Origin: BM520 sp964474455
Lineage (GTDB): Bacteria; Bacteroidota; Bacteroidia; Bacteroidales; BM520
DNA length: 64,000 nt
Assembly (NCBI GenBank): GCA_964474455.1
Contig: CAYYSU010000010.1
Location: forward strand, 1 to 64,000
Reading direction: 5' to 3'
Part shown: piece by piece, positions 44,398 to 53,845 of the stretch
Layout of the letters: the number at the start of each line of letters is the position of its first letter
Numbering within the stretch: position 1 is the first letter of the stretch
Notes under the pieces: generated by a model
The model's input: the letters and a program-made list of their open reading frames with translations, nothing else
What the model was told of the DNA's origin: nothing
Database searches by the model: none
Translations under genes and position numbers: made by a program

Positions 44398-45162
44398 ATG
44401 ATGTACAGGTTTTTAATCATAATAATTGTAGTTATCACCGGATGGATCGCTCCTGCCAGTGGTCAGAATTCAAATACTCTCTTTCAGGAAGGAATAAATG
44501 CCTATTCGGAGCAGAACTACTCTTTGGCAATGATGAAATTTGAAAGTATTATTGATTCCGGTGAGGAGTCGGGTGAGTTGCTTTATAATATGGGTAATAT
44601 AGCATATAAGCAGAAAGATTATCCATTAGCCATATTATACTACGAACGCGCTAAATTGTACCTTCCTTCTGACCAGGATCTTGAGGCAAACCTGGCTCTT
44701 GCCAATGCTCATATAATAGATAAAATAGAACCGCTTCCTGAGCTTTTTTATGAAAAATGGTGGGATGCTGTTGTTATCAGTTTCTCTCCTGATAACTGGG
44801 GTATAATCACATTGGTTCTGCTTGCTGTTTTTCTATCTCTGTTATTACTGTTTTGGTTTTCCCGCACAGTTGTCTTAAAAAAGACATGGTTCTACGCAGG
44901 AGTTATAACGTTGGTATTATTTATTTTTTCGTTGTTGGTCTCTCTAGAGTCAAATAACAGACTTACCGCGCATGATCATGCCATTGTTTTTAAACCCTCT
45001 GTCACTGCCAAGAGCTCTCCCTTTAGCGACAGCATAGATGTTTTTGTTGTTCATGAGGGAACAAAAGTGGCTCTTGACAATCAGAAAGGCGATTGGGTAA
45101 GGATTCGTCTGAGTAATGGCAATGTTGGCTGGGTACATGGTGAATCGCTGGAAATTATTTAA
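44398..45162 (+). CDS. batE: BatE, TPR and SH3b membrane protein
   Basis: A 254-residue protein with a signal peptide (MMYRFLIIIIVVITGWIAPASGQ). Two TPRs follow (INAYSEQNYSLAMMKFESII, NIAYKQKDYPLAILYYERA), then two membrane helices (residues about 135-156 and 165-183) and a bacterial SH3 domain at the end (VTAKSSPFSDSIDVFVVHEG, WVRIRLSNGNVGWVHGE). This is the classical BatE plan and closes the operon. A second ATG lies three bases inside the first. Confidence 0.92.
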   Translation: MMYRFLIIIIVVITGWIAPASGQNSNTLFQEGINAYSEQNYSLAMMKFESIIDSGEESGELLYNMGNIAYKQKDYPLAILYYERAKLYLPSDQDLEANLALANAHIIDKIEPLPELFYEKWWDAVVISFSPDNWGIITLVLLAVFLSLLLLFWFSRTVVLKKTWFYAGVITLVLFIFSLLVSLESNNRLTAHDHAIVFKPSVTAKSSPFSDSIDVFVVHEGTKVALDNQKGDWVRIRLSNGNVGWVHGESLEII

Positions 45163-45178
45163 CACATCTTTCTTTTTT

Positions 45179-45186
45179 TACCTTTG
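45179..45186 (+). promoter_or_regulatory. TAnnTTTG -7 box for selU
   Basis: TACCTTTG ends only five bases before the selU ATG. Transcription should start at or very near the A of ATG, giving a leaderless mRNA. Confidence 0.5.
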
Positions 45187-45191
45187 CGTCA

Positions 45192-46235
45192 ATGGTAGAA
45201 TACATATCTGTAGAAGAGTTTTTCCGTCTTCAGCAAGAAGGGATTCCGGTGTTGGATATCCGTTCTCCGGGCGAGTATGCACAGGGTCATATCCCCGGAG
45301 CTATACGTTTTCCGTTGTTTGATGATGAAGAGCGAAAAGAGGTAGGCACTCTTTACAAAAAGTCAGGCCACGAGAAAGCTTTTTTGGCTGGGCTGGATTA
45401 TGCCGGCAGCAGAATGTCGGAGTACGTTCGCAGTGCCTCAGCATTACATAGCAAGCCTCTGTTGTTGCACTGCTGGCGTGGTGGTAAAAGAAGTGAGAGT
45501 ATGGCCTGGCTATTATCGCAGGCTGAGCATAATTGCTATGTCCTGGAAGGTGGTTATCGTGCATATCGTAAATATATAAGAGGAGTTCTGGATACCAACG
45601 ATAACTATATTGTCCTGGGCGGCATGACAGGAAGCAATAAAACAGGGATGTTGAAGGAGATGCAAAGTCAGGGGATTCAGGTAATTGATCTGGAGGGCCT
45701 GGCACATCATAAAGGCTCTGCTTTTGGACACATCAATGAGCCTGAGCAACCAACGTCAGAGCAGTTTGAAAACGACCTCTTTGCACAATTACAAAAACTG
45801 GATACTGAAATCCCGATATGGCTGGAAGATGAAAGCCGTAGTATTGGAAGAGTTGTTATGCCCGAAAAATTCTATCTCAACAAACGAAATGCTCCACTTC
45901 TGGTGGTGGATGTACCTAAGGAATCACGAATACTACACCTTGTGGAGGATTATGCCGGTATAGATGATCAATACCTGTATGAAGCATTGAATAAAATAGA
46001 AAAAAAACTTGGAGGAGATAATGTGAAAACCTGCTCCCAGGCACTGAAGGTGAAGGACTATTATACGGTTGCGGATATCACACTTTCATATTACGACAAG
46101 GCATATAACTATGCTATTACTTCAGGGCATAAAAATGAAAATGTATATAATCTGTCACTGGAATCTATTGACCCAGTGGAAGGAGCTAACAAAATTATTC
46201 TCTGGTACAGAGAATTTTTAGGAAAACATTATTAA
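45192..46235 (+). CDS. selU: tRNA 2-selenouridine synthase SelU (MnmH/YbbB)
   Basis: A 347-residue protein. The N-terminal rhodanese domain has DIRSPGEYAQGHIPGA and the catalytic loop LLHCWRGGKRSESM with Cys94. The C-terminal P-loop domain has LGGMTGSNKTGML and DLEGLAHHKGSAFG. SelU geranylates and then selenates 2-thiouridine at tRNA wobble position 34 using selenophosphate. It pairs functionally with the desulfurase-SelD fusion at 54.4-56.6 kb. The length matches the family. Confidence 0.95.
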   Translation: MVEYISVEEFFRLQQEGIPVLDIRSPGEYAQGHIPGAIRFPLFDDEERKEVGTLYKKSGHEKAFLAGLDYAGSRMSEYVRSASALHSKPLLLHCWRGGKRSESMAWLLSQAEHNCYVLEGGYRAYRKYIRGVLDTNDNYIVLGGMTGSNKTGMLKEMQSQGIQVIDLEGLAHHKGSAFGHINEPEQPTSEQFENDLFAQLQKLDTEIPIWLEDESRSIGRVVMPEKFYLNKRNAPLLVVDVPKESRILHLVEDYAGIDDQYLYEALNKIEKKLGGDNVKTCSQALKVKDYYTVADITLSYYDKAYNYAITSGHKNENVYNLSLESIDPVEGANKIILWYREFLGKHY

Positions 46236-46249
46236 TCACCAGCATTCTT

Positions 46250-46257
46250 TACATTTG
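46250..46257 (+). promoter_or_regulatory. TAnnTTTG -7 box for ychF
   Basis: TACATTTG lies 15 bases before the ATG at 46273, which supports that start over the TTG at 46255 inside the box. Confidence 0.5.
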
Positions 46258-46272
46258 CAAAAAAAATATCTC

Positions 46273-47370
46273 ATGGGATTGAATTGCGGAATTATAGGCC
46301 TTACAAATACAGGTAAAACAACGATCTTTAACTGTATCTCTAATAATAAAGCTGAAGCAACAAGTTATGCTTTCAGTGCTACTAAATCGAATATAGGAAT
46401 GATAGAAGTTCCTGATCCTCGGTTGATGGCAATTGATGATTTGGTAAAGAGTGAAAAGATTGTTTTGGCAACGGTGGATATTATCGACCTCCCCGGCCTT
46501 GCCAAAGGTGCTTCCAAGGGAGAAGGTGTGGGGAATAAATTCCTTGCCGATGTACAGCAGACGGATGCTTTGATACATGTTCTGCGTTGCTTTGATGATG
46601 AAAACCTGACCCACGTGGAGGGTAGTGTTGATCCGGTGAGAGATATAGAAATTGTCGATTTTGAGCTTCAGGTGCGCGACCTGGATCTGGTACAACGCAA
46701 AATCCAGAGAACTGAAAAGTTGGTTAAAATTGGTGATAAAGATGCAAAAAAAACACTGGAGATATTACAAAAATATGTAAACCAGTTTGAGAACTTTGGT
46801 AACGCACGCGATATGGTTCTCGATGAGGAGGAGAAAAACGCTGTCAAAGAGCTGATGCTTCTGACTGAGAAACCAGTTCTTTACGTTTGTAATGTTGATG
46901 AAGAGAGTGCCCTGGAAGGTAATGACTATTCCAGAAAGGTTGCTGAGCACCTCAGCGATTCCGGTGCCACTGTGATTAATATTGCAGGAGCTCTGGAAGC
47001 AGATATCACTGAGCTTGACAGTGAAGAAGATCGTGCCGCTTTCTTGGCAGATGCCGGTCTCAAAGAACCCGGTGTCAACAAGATGATTCGCGCTGCTTAC
47101 GGCATGCTAAACCTGCAATCATTTTTTACCGCTGGCCCCAAAGAGGTTAGGGCATGGACAATAAAAAAAGGTATGACGGCACCACAAGCTGCCGGTGTTA
47201 TTCACAGTGACCTGGAGCGTGGTTTTATTCGTGCTGAGGTGATAAAATATACCGACTTCCTTGAGCTCAAAACAGAGCATGCCTGCAAGGAAAAAGGTAA
47301 ACTCTCTGTGGAAGGGAAAAACTACATCGTCAAAGACGGGGATATGCTTAATATCCGTTTTAACGTGTAG
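46273..47370 (+). CDS. ychF: redox-regulated ATPase/GTPase YchF (Obg family)
   Basis: A 365-residue YchF/OLA1. It carries G1 GLTNTGKTT, G3 DLPGLAKGASKGEGVGNKFL, the family region LIHVLRCFDDENLTHVEG, and the altered G4 NVDE that favours ATP over GTP. The TGS domain lies at the end (AWTIKKGMTAPQAAGVIHSDLERGF). It binds ribosomes and is linked to stress responses. The start at 46273 (MGLNCGIIGL) is the family N-terminus. Confidence 0.96.
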   Translation: MGLNCGIIGLTNTGKTTIFNCISNNKAEATSYAFSATKSNIGMIEVPDPRLMAIDDLVKSEKIVLATVDIIDLPGLAKGASKGEGVGNKFLADVQQTDALIHVLRCFDDENLTHVEGSVDPVRDIEIVDFELQVRDLDLVQRKIQRTEKLVKIGDKDAKKTLEILQKYVNQFENFGNARDMVLDEEEKNAVKELMLLTEKPVLYVCNVDEESALEGNDYSRKVAEHLSDSGATVINIAGALEADITELDSEEDRAAFLADAGLKEPGVNKMIRAAYGMLNLQSFFTAGPKEVRAWTIKKGMTAPQAAGVIHSDLERGFIRAEVIKYTDFLELKTEHACKEKGKLSVEGKNYIVKDGDMLNIRFNV

Positions 47371-47404
47371 TAGTTAGTTTCGAAAAGTTCTCTTTAAATA
47401 TTTT

Positions 47405-48895
47405 CTATTTGAGAATCACATCGTGTGCTCCTCCTTCAATGATACTTGTGGAGGATACAAGAGTTATTTTTACTTTTTCCTGAAGCTCCTTGATGGATGT
47501 GGAACCGCAGCTACACATAGTAGATTTCATTATTCCCAGTGTGAGATCCAGATTATCTTTTAATTTTCCGGCATACGGAACATAGCTGTCAACACCCTCT
47601 TCAAACTTTAAATGTTCACTGCCATTGTCACCCAAGTCATAACGCTGCCAGTTACGGGCTCTGTTAGAACCTTCGCCCCAATACTCCTTCACATATTTTC
47701 CTCCGAGCAATAGTTTTTTGGAGGGGCTTTCGTCGAAACGTGCAAAATAGCGTCCCATCATCATAAAATCTGCACCCATTGCAAGTGCCAGAACCATATG
47801 ATAATCTTGAACAATACCTCCGTCACTACAAATGGGAATATACTCCCCCGTCTCCTTAAAATACTTATCGCGTGCTTTTGAAACATCAATGAGGGATGTT
47901 GCTTGTCCACGGCCAATACCTTTTTGTTCGCGGGTTATACATATAGAGCCTCCGCCAATTCCAACCTTAATAAAATCTGCACCGGCATCGGCGAGGTAAC
48001 GGAAACCTTCTTTATCAATAACATTTCCGGCACCTACCTTAATATGCTCACCGTATTTTTCCTTTATATAACGTATTGTATTCTTTTGCCACTCCGAAAA
48101 GCCATCAGATGAGTCGATGCAAAGAATGTCAGCACCGGCCTCTATGAGCTTTGGTACCCGTTCTTTAAAATCCCGGGTGTTAATACCTGCTCCAACAAGA
48201 AGTCGCTGATCTTCATCAGATAGCTCATGAGGGTACTCTTTGTGATTATCATAATCTTTACGAAAAACAAAGTATTTCAGGTTTTGATTTTTATCTATTA
48301 TGGGAAGAGCATTCAACTTATGATTCCATATAATATCATTGGCATCGTTAAGAGAAACGCCAAAATCACCTGTTATAAGTTTATCAAAGGGAGTCATAAA
48401 CTCCTTTACCTTTTTGTCATAGCCATCGCGGGAGGAGCGATAATCTCTGCCGGTAACCATACCCAGCAGCTTGCCGTTTGAGGTGCCATCGTGCGTTATA
48501 CCTATGGTAGAATATCCTGTACGGGCTTTTAAATCAATCACATCCTGTAGATTGTTTTCTGGAGTAAGATTCGCATCACTAACAACAAAGCCTGCTTTAA
48601 ACTTTTTTACCTTACGAATCATTTCAGCCTGGTTTTCAATGGGTTGTGATCCGAAAATAAATGATAGGCCACCGTTTCGGGCAAGACCAATAGCCATTTT
48701 ATCATCAGAAACCGACTGCATAATAGCAGAAACAAAAGGAATATTAAGGCTGATATCGGCATCATGATCTCTTTTGTACCTTACGAGAGGTGTCTTCAGA
48801 GAAACTTTTGATGGAACGCTCTCTGTTGTTGTTAATCCAGGTATCAAAAGATACTCGCTGAAGGTTCTGGAAATATCGTTAATGATTTTTGCCAT
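47405..48895 (-). CDS. guaB: inosine-5'-monophosphate dehydrogenase
   Basis: A 496-residue IMP dehydrogenase, counted from the ATG at 48895. It has an N-terminal barrel segment (TPLVRYKRDHDADISLNIPFVSAIMQSV) and two CBS domains at about residues 95-215 (GKLLGMVTGRDYRS; LNALPIIDKNQNLK). The catalytic loop is GGGSICITREQKGIGRGQ with Cys319, followed by flap and C-terminal MMMGRYFARFDESPS. It makes XMP, the committed step to GMP. The CITR form resembles the eukaryote-like variant more than the usual bacterial SICTTR. An upstream ATG-like extension of 31 residues is rejected as hydrophobic leader. Confidence 0.95.
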   Translation of the reverse strand: MAKIINDISRTFSEYLLIPGLTTTESVPSKVSLKTPLVRYKRDHDADISLNIPFVSAIMQSVSDDKMAIGLARNGGLSFIFGSQPIENQAEMIRKVKKFKAGFVVSDANLTPENNLQDVIDLKARTGYSTIGITHDGTSNGKLLGMVTGRDYRSSRDGYDKKVKEFMTPFDKLITGDFGVSLNDANDIIWNHKLNALPIIDKNQNLKYFVFRKDYDNHKEYPHELSDEDQRLLVGAGINTRDFKERVPKLIEAGADILCIDSSDGFSEWQKNTIRYIKEKYGEHIKVGAGNVIDKEGFRYLADAGADFIKVGIGGGSICITREQKGIGRGQATSLIDVSKARDKYFKETGEYIPICSDGGIVQDYHMVLALAMGADFMMMGRYFARFDESPSKKLLLGGKYVKEYWGEGSNRARNWQRYDLGDNGSEHLKFEEGVDSYVPYAGKLKDNLDLTLGIMKSTMCSCGSTSIKELQEKVKITLVSSTSIIEGGAHDVILK

Positions 48896-48919
48896 GGTGC
48901 TGCCGTTTAAAAAATTAGT

Positions 48920-48927
48920 CAAAAGTA
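48920..48927 (-). promoter_or_regulatory. TAnnTTTG -7 box for guaB
   Basis: TACTTTTG on the minus strand lies 24 bases before the guaB ATG. Confidence 0.45.
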
Positions 48928-49043
48928 TGAAAAATGATGATGCCAGAGTGGCTTTATCTTTTTTACACAGCAAAAATATGCAAAACAATCATAATGGTTT
49001 TTTTATATGATGGATTATTTTAAAAAACAAATGAGAAAATGAA

Positions 49044-49051
49044 TACCTTTG
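49044..49051 (+). promoter_or_regulatory. TAnnTTTG -7 box for the B12 operon
   Basis: TACCTTTG lies immediately before the cobalamin riboswitch, so transcription would begin near 49056-49058, just at the 5' edge of the aptamer. Confidence 0.55.
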
Positions 49052-49055
49052 CTTC

Positions 49056-49325
49056 GTTATTGGTTCCGCTGCGGATGCATTCCGCATGGATTAAAAGGGA
49101 ATGTCGTGAAAGTCGGCAACAGTTCCCGCTGCTGTAATTCCTGCGCTATTAGCGTAAAAGTTGAACTATAAAGCCACTGTTTATTATTAATGGGAAGGCC
49201 TCAACTAAAAGGATAAGTCAGAAGACCTACCATAACATGGAATCTGCATCTGCGGTGAACGGAGGCAATCAGGATACCCTCCCGATAGCTTCTCTCCACA
49301 GAAAACAGGCTCACACATTAAAATT
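49056..49325 (+). promoter_or_regulatory. cobalamin (AdoCbl) riboswitch
   Basis: The leader has the ordered elements of the cobalamin riboswitch. These are TTGGTTCCGCT near 49060, AAAAGGGAA near 49095, the CAGTTCCCGCTGCTGTAA core segment around 49118-49138, GCCACTG at 49173-49179, GGGAAGGC at 49192-49199, and the B12 box AGTCAGAAGACCTACC at 49216-49231. A pyrimidine-rich expression platform runs to the ATG at 49340. In the family, bound coenzyme B12 reduces expression. The genes downstream (TonB receptor, BtuG-like protein, cobO) are the expected targets. The exact 3' border and mode (translation or termination) are not clear; I see no terminator. Confidence 0.95.
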
Positions 49326-49339
49326 TTAGTATTGTAAGG

Positions 49340-50752
49340 ATGAAAAAACTACTGATTACAATAGCATATATTGCTGTTGCCGGGATAGCCTCAGCACAAT
49401 ACATCAGCGAAGTGTATGAATACAATCCTGCGCCCGGGCAGTGGCTCAATGTTGCACCCTGGGGAACCCCCGACGCCATGGAATCAATAAAAGGTGGTAT
49501 TAACGGTAGCATGACACTGGGTGCCTTTGGTGGCTATGTTGTCTTTGGATTTGAAAACCCCGTGGAAAATGATCCGCAAAATCCTTATGGCGTGGACTTT
49601 TCAATCTTCGGCAACTCATATGATGATTGGTCTGAACCCGCCGTAGTTTACGTTATGAAGGATGACAATCAAAACGGTCTTCCCGACGATATATGGTATC
49701 TGCTGGCCGGGAGTGACTACTTCTTCTCCTCGTCAATACATGATTATGAGGTGACTTACACTAACCCCGGTGGAACCGATGCCGAGGATATTCCATGGAC
49801 TGATAATAAAGGAAATTCAGGGGTTTTAGAGGTAAATAATATACATCCTCAACCCTGGTATCCTATGCAGGAATTATTCCCGCAAACAGATCCCGAAGAG
49901 TATACCTTGTCGGGATCGTTTGTTTCCACAAAGGTGGATGTGAATAATTCGATCTTGATAAAATCATACTGCCGTACTTTTGGATATGCCGACAACCACA
50001 AACGTAACCTCGGAGTGCACACTATACCTGATAATCCTTATACAGATGAACTTGAGAATAGTGGGGGTGATGCTTTCGATATCTCATGGGCTATAAATAA
50101 AGATGGTGAGTATGTCGATCTTGAGATGATTCATTTCGTAAAGGTGCAATCTGCCGCTTTAGAAAATGCCGGTGTTCTGGGCGAAATATCCACTGAGGTG
50201 TGTGGAGCCGTCGATGTGAGTCCCAATGATACTATTTTCGGGCCTGAAAAAGTGCTGGTGGTGAAAGACCTGCCTGTCATACTTACATCTTCTACATGGC
50301 AGATGGAGTATGCTGAGTTTGAAAATGGACGTATCCGCAATGACGCCGAAGCAGAATGGACGGTGAGCATGCCGGGAGCTTATGTCGATGATAATGATAT
50401 TCTTCATGTGCCAACCACAGGAGTGCTTACGATAACGGCCACATCTGTTTTTAATCCGGAATTATCCTGCACGCAGTCATCTGTTGTTGATTTCTCAAGC
50501 GGAATGAAAGAAAATAGAATCCACGAGAACATAACTCTTTATCCTGTGCCGGCCTCTCACAGCCTGAACCTTTTATTACCGGAGTCGGGGAGAGCCCGCA
50601 TCATCAATTCTCAGGGAGTTATTGTTTGGGAGCGAGATCTTGAAAAGGGAGATCAGATTGTTGATGTTTTAAGTTATCGTAATGGTGTTTATCTGTTTGT
50701 CGTAGAGGGTGTTAACGCCTTTTTTTGCAATAAATTTGTTATAAAAAAATGA
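49340..50752 (+). CDS. T9SS-exported surface protein of the B12 operon
   Basis: A 470-residue exported protein. The signal peptide is MKKLLITIAYIAVAGIASAQ. The main domain has TLGAFGGYVVFGFENPV, GVDFSIFGNSYDDWSEPAVVYVM and NGLPDDIWYLLAGSDY, a cell-surface protein type repeatedly found in Bacteroidetes cobalamin operons. A small Ig-like region follows (about 315-390), then a T9SS type A domain (LYPVPASHSLNLLLP, NGVYLFVVEGVN, NKFVIKK). It probably helps capture corrinoids or their carriers at the cell surface, inferred from the riboswitch and neighbours. It overlaps the receptor gene by four bases (ATGA). Confidence 0.85.
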   Translation: MKKLLITIAYIAVAGIASAQYISEVYEYNPAPGQWLNVAPWGTPDAMESIKGGINGSMTLGAFGGYVVFGFENPVENDPQNPYGVDFSIFGNSYDDWSEPAVVYVMKDDNQNGLPDDIWYLLAGSDYFFSSSIHDYEVTYTNPGGTDAEDIPWTDNKGNSGVLEVNNIHPQPWYPMQELFPQTDPEEYTLSGSFVSTKVDVNNSILIKSYCRTFGYADNHKRNLGVHTIPDNPYTDELENSGGDAFDISWAINKDGEYVDLEMIHFVKVQSAALENAGVLGEISTEVCGAVDVSPNDTIFGPEKVLVVKDLPVILTSSTWQMEYAEFENGRIRNDAEAEWTVSMPGAYVDDNDILHVPTTGVLTITATSVFNPELSCTQSSVVDFSSGMKENRIHENITLYPVPASHSLNLLLPESGRARIINSQGVIVWERDLEKGDQIVDVLSYRNGVYLFVVEGVNAFFCNKFVIKK

Positions 50753-52743
50753 TAAGGTACCTGTCTCTGCTCCTGTTGTTGTTTTCATCCGCTCTTAAGG
50801 CTCAAGAGAGTAATGATACCATTATCACTCTTCCTGTTGCTAGGATTTTTGATACCCGAATTTTTTTGCCCGAAGAGGCGGGCATAAAGACCACCAAAGT
50901 GGATACGTTGATAATGATGGATAAGCTCGCACAGGATCTTTCGGATCTCCTTTCCGAGAATTCCCATGTGTTTATTAAAAGCTATGGACGTGGTGCTATG
51001 GCTACTGCAGCTTTTCGTGGAACGGCGCCATCACACACACAGGTTTACTGGAATGGCATTAATATCAACAGTCCTATGTTGGGGATGGTGGATTTTTCTC
51101 TTATACCGGTGTATATCCTCGATGATGTATCACTGAACCACGGAACTTCCAGCATTATCGACGGCAATGGCGGGCTGGGTGGTTCCATAAATCTGGATAA
51201 CTCTGCGCGGTGGGAGAGTGGTTTCGACCTGAAGTTCCTCCAGGGAGCAGGCATGTTCTGCTCATTTGAAGATTTCCTCTCCTTAAAGACAGGAAATGAC
51301 CGCTTTCAGTCAGAAACACGACTCTATTACTCATCCTCAAAAAATGATTACACATTCGTGAACCGCTATAACTATGACCTGGATCCTGAGTCGGGGGAAT
51401 TTATTTATAAGATTGATACCAACAAAAATTCTGACTATCTGAAATATGGCGTGTTACAGGAGTTTTACTATCGTGAGAGATCAGGTGCTGTATGGTCATT
51501 GCGATATTGGGGACAGCTCTCCGGGCGTTCCATTCCCGGCGTGGCAAGCTACGAAGGACCGGAGGTGTCACGACTGAACAGAATCTCCGATGACGACCAT
51601 AAGATTGTGCTGAACAGAAGGTTTTCTTCGGCAAAGCATACGCTGGAGTTGCAGTCCGGCTTTCAGTACCATTTTGTAAACTATTATCTAAAAAATTATA
51701 TCCCCGGATACGGATATCGGAATGAGGTTTTCTCAAACAGTACTGTACAGAGCCTCTTTAATAAAGCTGAATACAGACAAAATTTCAGCGATAACTGGTT
51801 GTTAAACGTAACTGCCTCCTGGGATTATCATGAAGTATCTACCGTTGATACAGTTACGTCGGCCGGCTATGATAATCACCGTAACGATATCTCTCTCTTT
51901 GTCTCTTTGCGCAAGCAGTTCTTTAACAGGCTTAATACCAGCCTTATGCTGCGGCAGGGTTTTGTGGATAGTGAACTTTTGCCCCCGGCTCCTTTTCTTG
52001 GTTTTGATCTGCTTTTGGCTAAGGAGAGGAGCATTATTCTAAAGGGAAATATTGGCAGGAATTATCATCAGCCTACTCTTAATGACCTCTACTGGATGCC
52101 TGGAGGGAATCCTGATCTGAAACCGGAAGATGGAATCAGCACCGAGCTGGGATTGGAGATGATCTTTGAATCCGGAAATGTTTATTTTGTTCCGGGTATA
52201 TCGCTGTTTTTTTCGGATATAGATAATTGGATAATCTGGTTGCCGACAAAGCAGGGATACTGGGAGCCAAATAATGTCAAAAGAGTAGTGTCTAAAGGCC
52301 TGGAGGCATCGGCAAATATCTCCTGGCGTCTTGGTGATGTGGAATTTCGATCCATTGCAACATATTCCTGTACCCGAGCCCTTAACTATGGTGACACAGC
52401 GTTGTGGGGAGATGAATCGTATGGAAAACAACTGGTTTATATACCCGTACATTCGGGCAATATAATGTTAAGTTCCCACTGGAGAAAATGGTCTCTCTCA
52501 TGGCAAAATAATAGCTATAGTCGACGATTTACCACAAGTAGTAATGACCTGACCGACAGATATTCGTTCTATCCCTATTTTATGAATAACCTGAAGATTG
52601 GAAGAGACTTTTCATTTAAAGCATTTAATATCTCAACAGAATTGAAAATCAATAACCTGTTTAACGAGAAGTATCATTCGGTTTTGATTCAGCCCATGCC
52701 TGGAATTAATGCCATGTTTCAGTTAATGATAGATCTTAAGTAA
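50749..52743 (+). CDS. btuB: TonB-dependent outer-membrane receptor, BtuB-like
   Basis: A 664-residue TonB-dependent receptor with a signal peptide (LSLLLLLFSSALKAQ). The plug domain contains SENSHVFIKSYGRGAMATAAFRG-type sequence and GGLGGSINLDN. A 22-strand-type barrel follows, with the late NNLFNEKYHSV motif and a terminal strand ending MIDLK. Position behind a cobalamin riboswitch, next to a BtuG-like lipoprotein and cobO, makes corrinoid the likely substrate. The usual N-terminal carboxypeptidase-like extension of SusC-type receptors is absent, as in BtuB. Its stop overlaps the next start (TAATG). Confidence 0.9.
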   Translation: MIRYLSLLLLLFSSALKAQESNDTIITLPVARIFDTRIFLPEEAGIKTTKVDTLIMMDKLAQDLSDLLSENSHVFIKSYGRGAMATAAFRGTAPSHTQVYWNGININSPMLGMVDFSLIPVYILDDVSLNHGTSSIIDGNGGLGGSINLDNSARWESGFDLKFLQGAGMFCSFEDFLSLKTGNDRFQSETRLYYSSSKNDYTFVNRYNYDLDPESGEFIYKIDTNKNSDYLKYGVLQEFYYRERSGAVWSLRYWGQLSGRSIPGVASYEGPEVSRLNRISDDDHKIVLNRRFSSAKHTLELQSGFQYHFVNYYLKNYIPGYGYRNEVFSNSTVQSLFNKAEYRQNFSDNWLLNVTASWDYHEVSTVDTVTSAGYDNHRNDISLFVSLRKQFFNRLNTSLMLRQGFVDSELLPPAPFLGFDLLLAKERSIILKGNIGRNYHQPTLNDLYWMPGGNPDLKPEDGISTELGLEMIFESGNVYFVPGISLFFSDIDNWIIWLPTKQGYWEPNNVKRVVSKGLEASANISWRLGDVEFRSIATYSCTRALNYGDTALWGDESYGKQLVYIPVHSGNIMLSSHWRKWSLSWQNNSYSRRFTTSSNDLTDRYSFYPYFMNNLKIGRDFSFKAFNISTELKINNLFNEKYHSVLIQPMPGINAMFQLMIDLK

Positions 52744-53840
52744 TGATAAAAAAATTGCTCCATATAATAATTGTTTTTTCAGCCGTAATAAGTTTGTCTT
52801 GCATGAAGGATGATGAGTTATGGCAGAAGAGAACTCCTCCTGAGATAAAATCCTTTGATGGAATCTTTATTATCAACGAGGGTAACTTTATGTATAATAA
52901 TGCCTCTCTCTCTTATTATGATATTGAGAACAGGGAGGTCTTTAATGATGTTTTTTATGATGTGAACGGTCATCCGCTGGGAGATGTGGCATTGTCATCC
53001 GTTATAAGAGATTCACTCTTGTTTGTGGTTATGAATAACAGCGGGAAGATAATTATTCTTGATGCAGATGATTTCTCCTATAAGGGAAAGATCACCGGAT
53101 TGACTTCTCCCCGTTATATTCATTTTATTAATGATGAAAAGGCTTATGTAACGGATTTGTATGCCCAAGCAATTACTGTGGTAAATCCTACCACATGCGA
53201 GGTTACTGGTCATATTTTAGTTCATAACAGAGCTTCCTCTTTTAATCAGCATCCCACTGAGCAGATGGTAGCCATTGGCGAAAAAATATTTGTGAATTGC
53301 TGGAGTTTTGATAATAAAATATTGGTTATAGATAGTAATACCGATGAGGTTATCGACTCTCTTGAAGTAGCGAAACAGCCTAACTCAATGGTGGTCGATA
53401 AATTTAACCGACTATGGGTGTTGTCTGATGGTGGCTATACCGGTACGCCTTACGGAGAGGTTCAGCCTGCGTTAACATGTATCGAAACGAACACTTTGAG
53501 TATTATAAATGTTATAGAAATGGATGCGGATGATTCTCCTACAAAACTCTCTATTAATGGTGCAGGCGACACACTATATTTTCTTAATAACGATCTGTAC
53601 CGTATGTCGGTTTTAGGAATGGAGAATCCGGAAGTATTTATCGAGAGTCCGTATAGTCATGGATATGTGGGAGGGTTTTATGGACTGAGCATAGATCCTT
53701 CAACATCTGAAATATATATTGCCGACGGCATAAATTTCAGCCAGCCCGGCGTGGTGTATCGTTATACCGCCGAGGCTGCTGCCATAGATACTTTTATGGT
53801 GGGGGTAATCCCCGGCGCATTTTGTTTTAAAGAAAAATAG
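52743..53840 (+). CDS. BtuG-like beta-propeller lipoprotein
   Basis: A 365-residue lipoprotein (signal ending VISLSC, lipobox Cys near residue 20). YncE-type propeller repeats follow, with GIFIINEGNFMYNNASLSYYD, YDVNGHPLGDVALSS and KAYVTDLYAQAITVVNP. This matches the DUF5074/BtuG class, in which BtuG of Bacteroides binds cobalamin on the surface very tightly and hands it to BtuB. Gene order receptor-then-propeller fits. Affinity and ligand are inferred. It overlaps the btuB stop by one base and cobO follows 5 bases later. Confidence 0.87.
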   Translation: MIKKLLHIIIVFSAVISLSCMKDDELWQKRTPPEIKSFDGIFIINEGNFMYNNASLSYYDIENREVFNDVFYDVNGHPLGDVALSSVIRDSLLFVVMNNSGKIIILDADDFSYKGKITGLTSPRYIHFINDEKAYVTDLYAQAITVVNPTTCEVTGHILVHNRASSFNQHPTEQMVAIGEKIFVNCWSFDNKILVIDSNTDEVIDSLEVAKQPNSMVVDKFNRLWVLSDGGYTGTPYGEVQPALTCIETNTLSIINVIEMDADDSPTKLSINGAGDTLYFLNNDLYRMSVLGMENPEVFIESPYSHGYVGGFYGLSIDPSTSEIYIADGINFSQPGVVYRYTAEAAAIDTFMVGVIPGAFCFKEK

Positions 53841-53845
53841 ATCCT

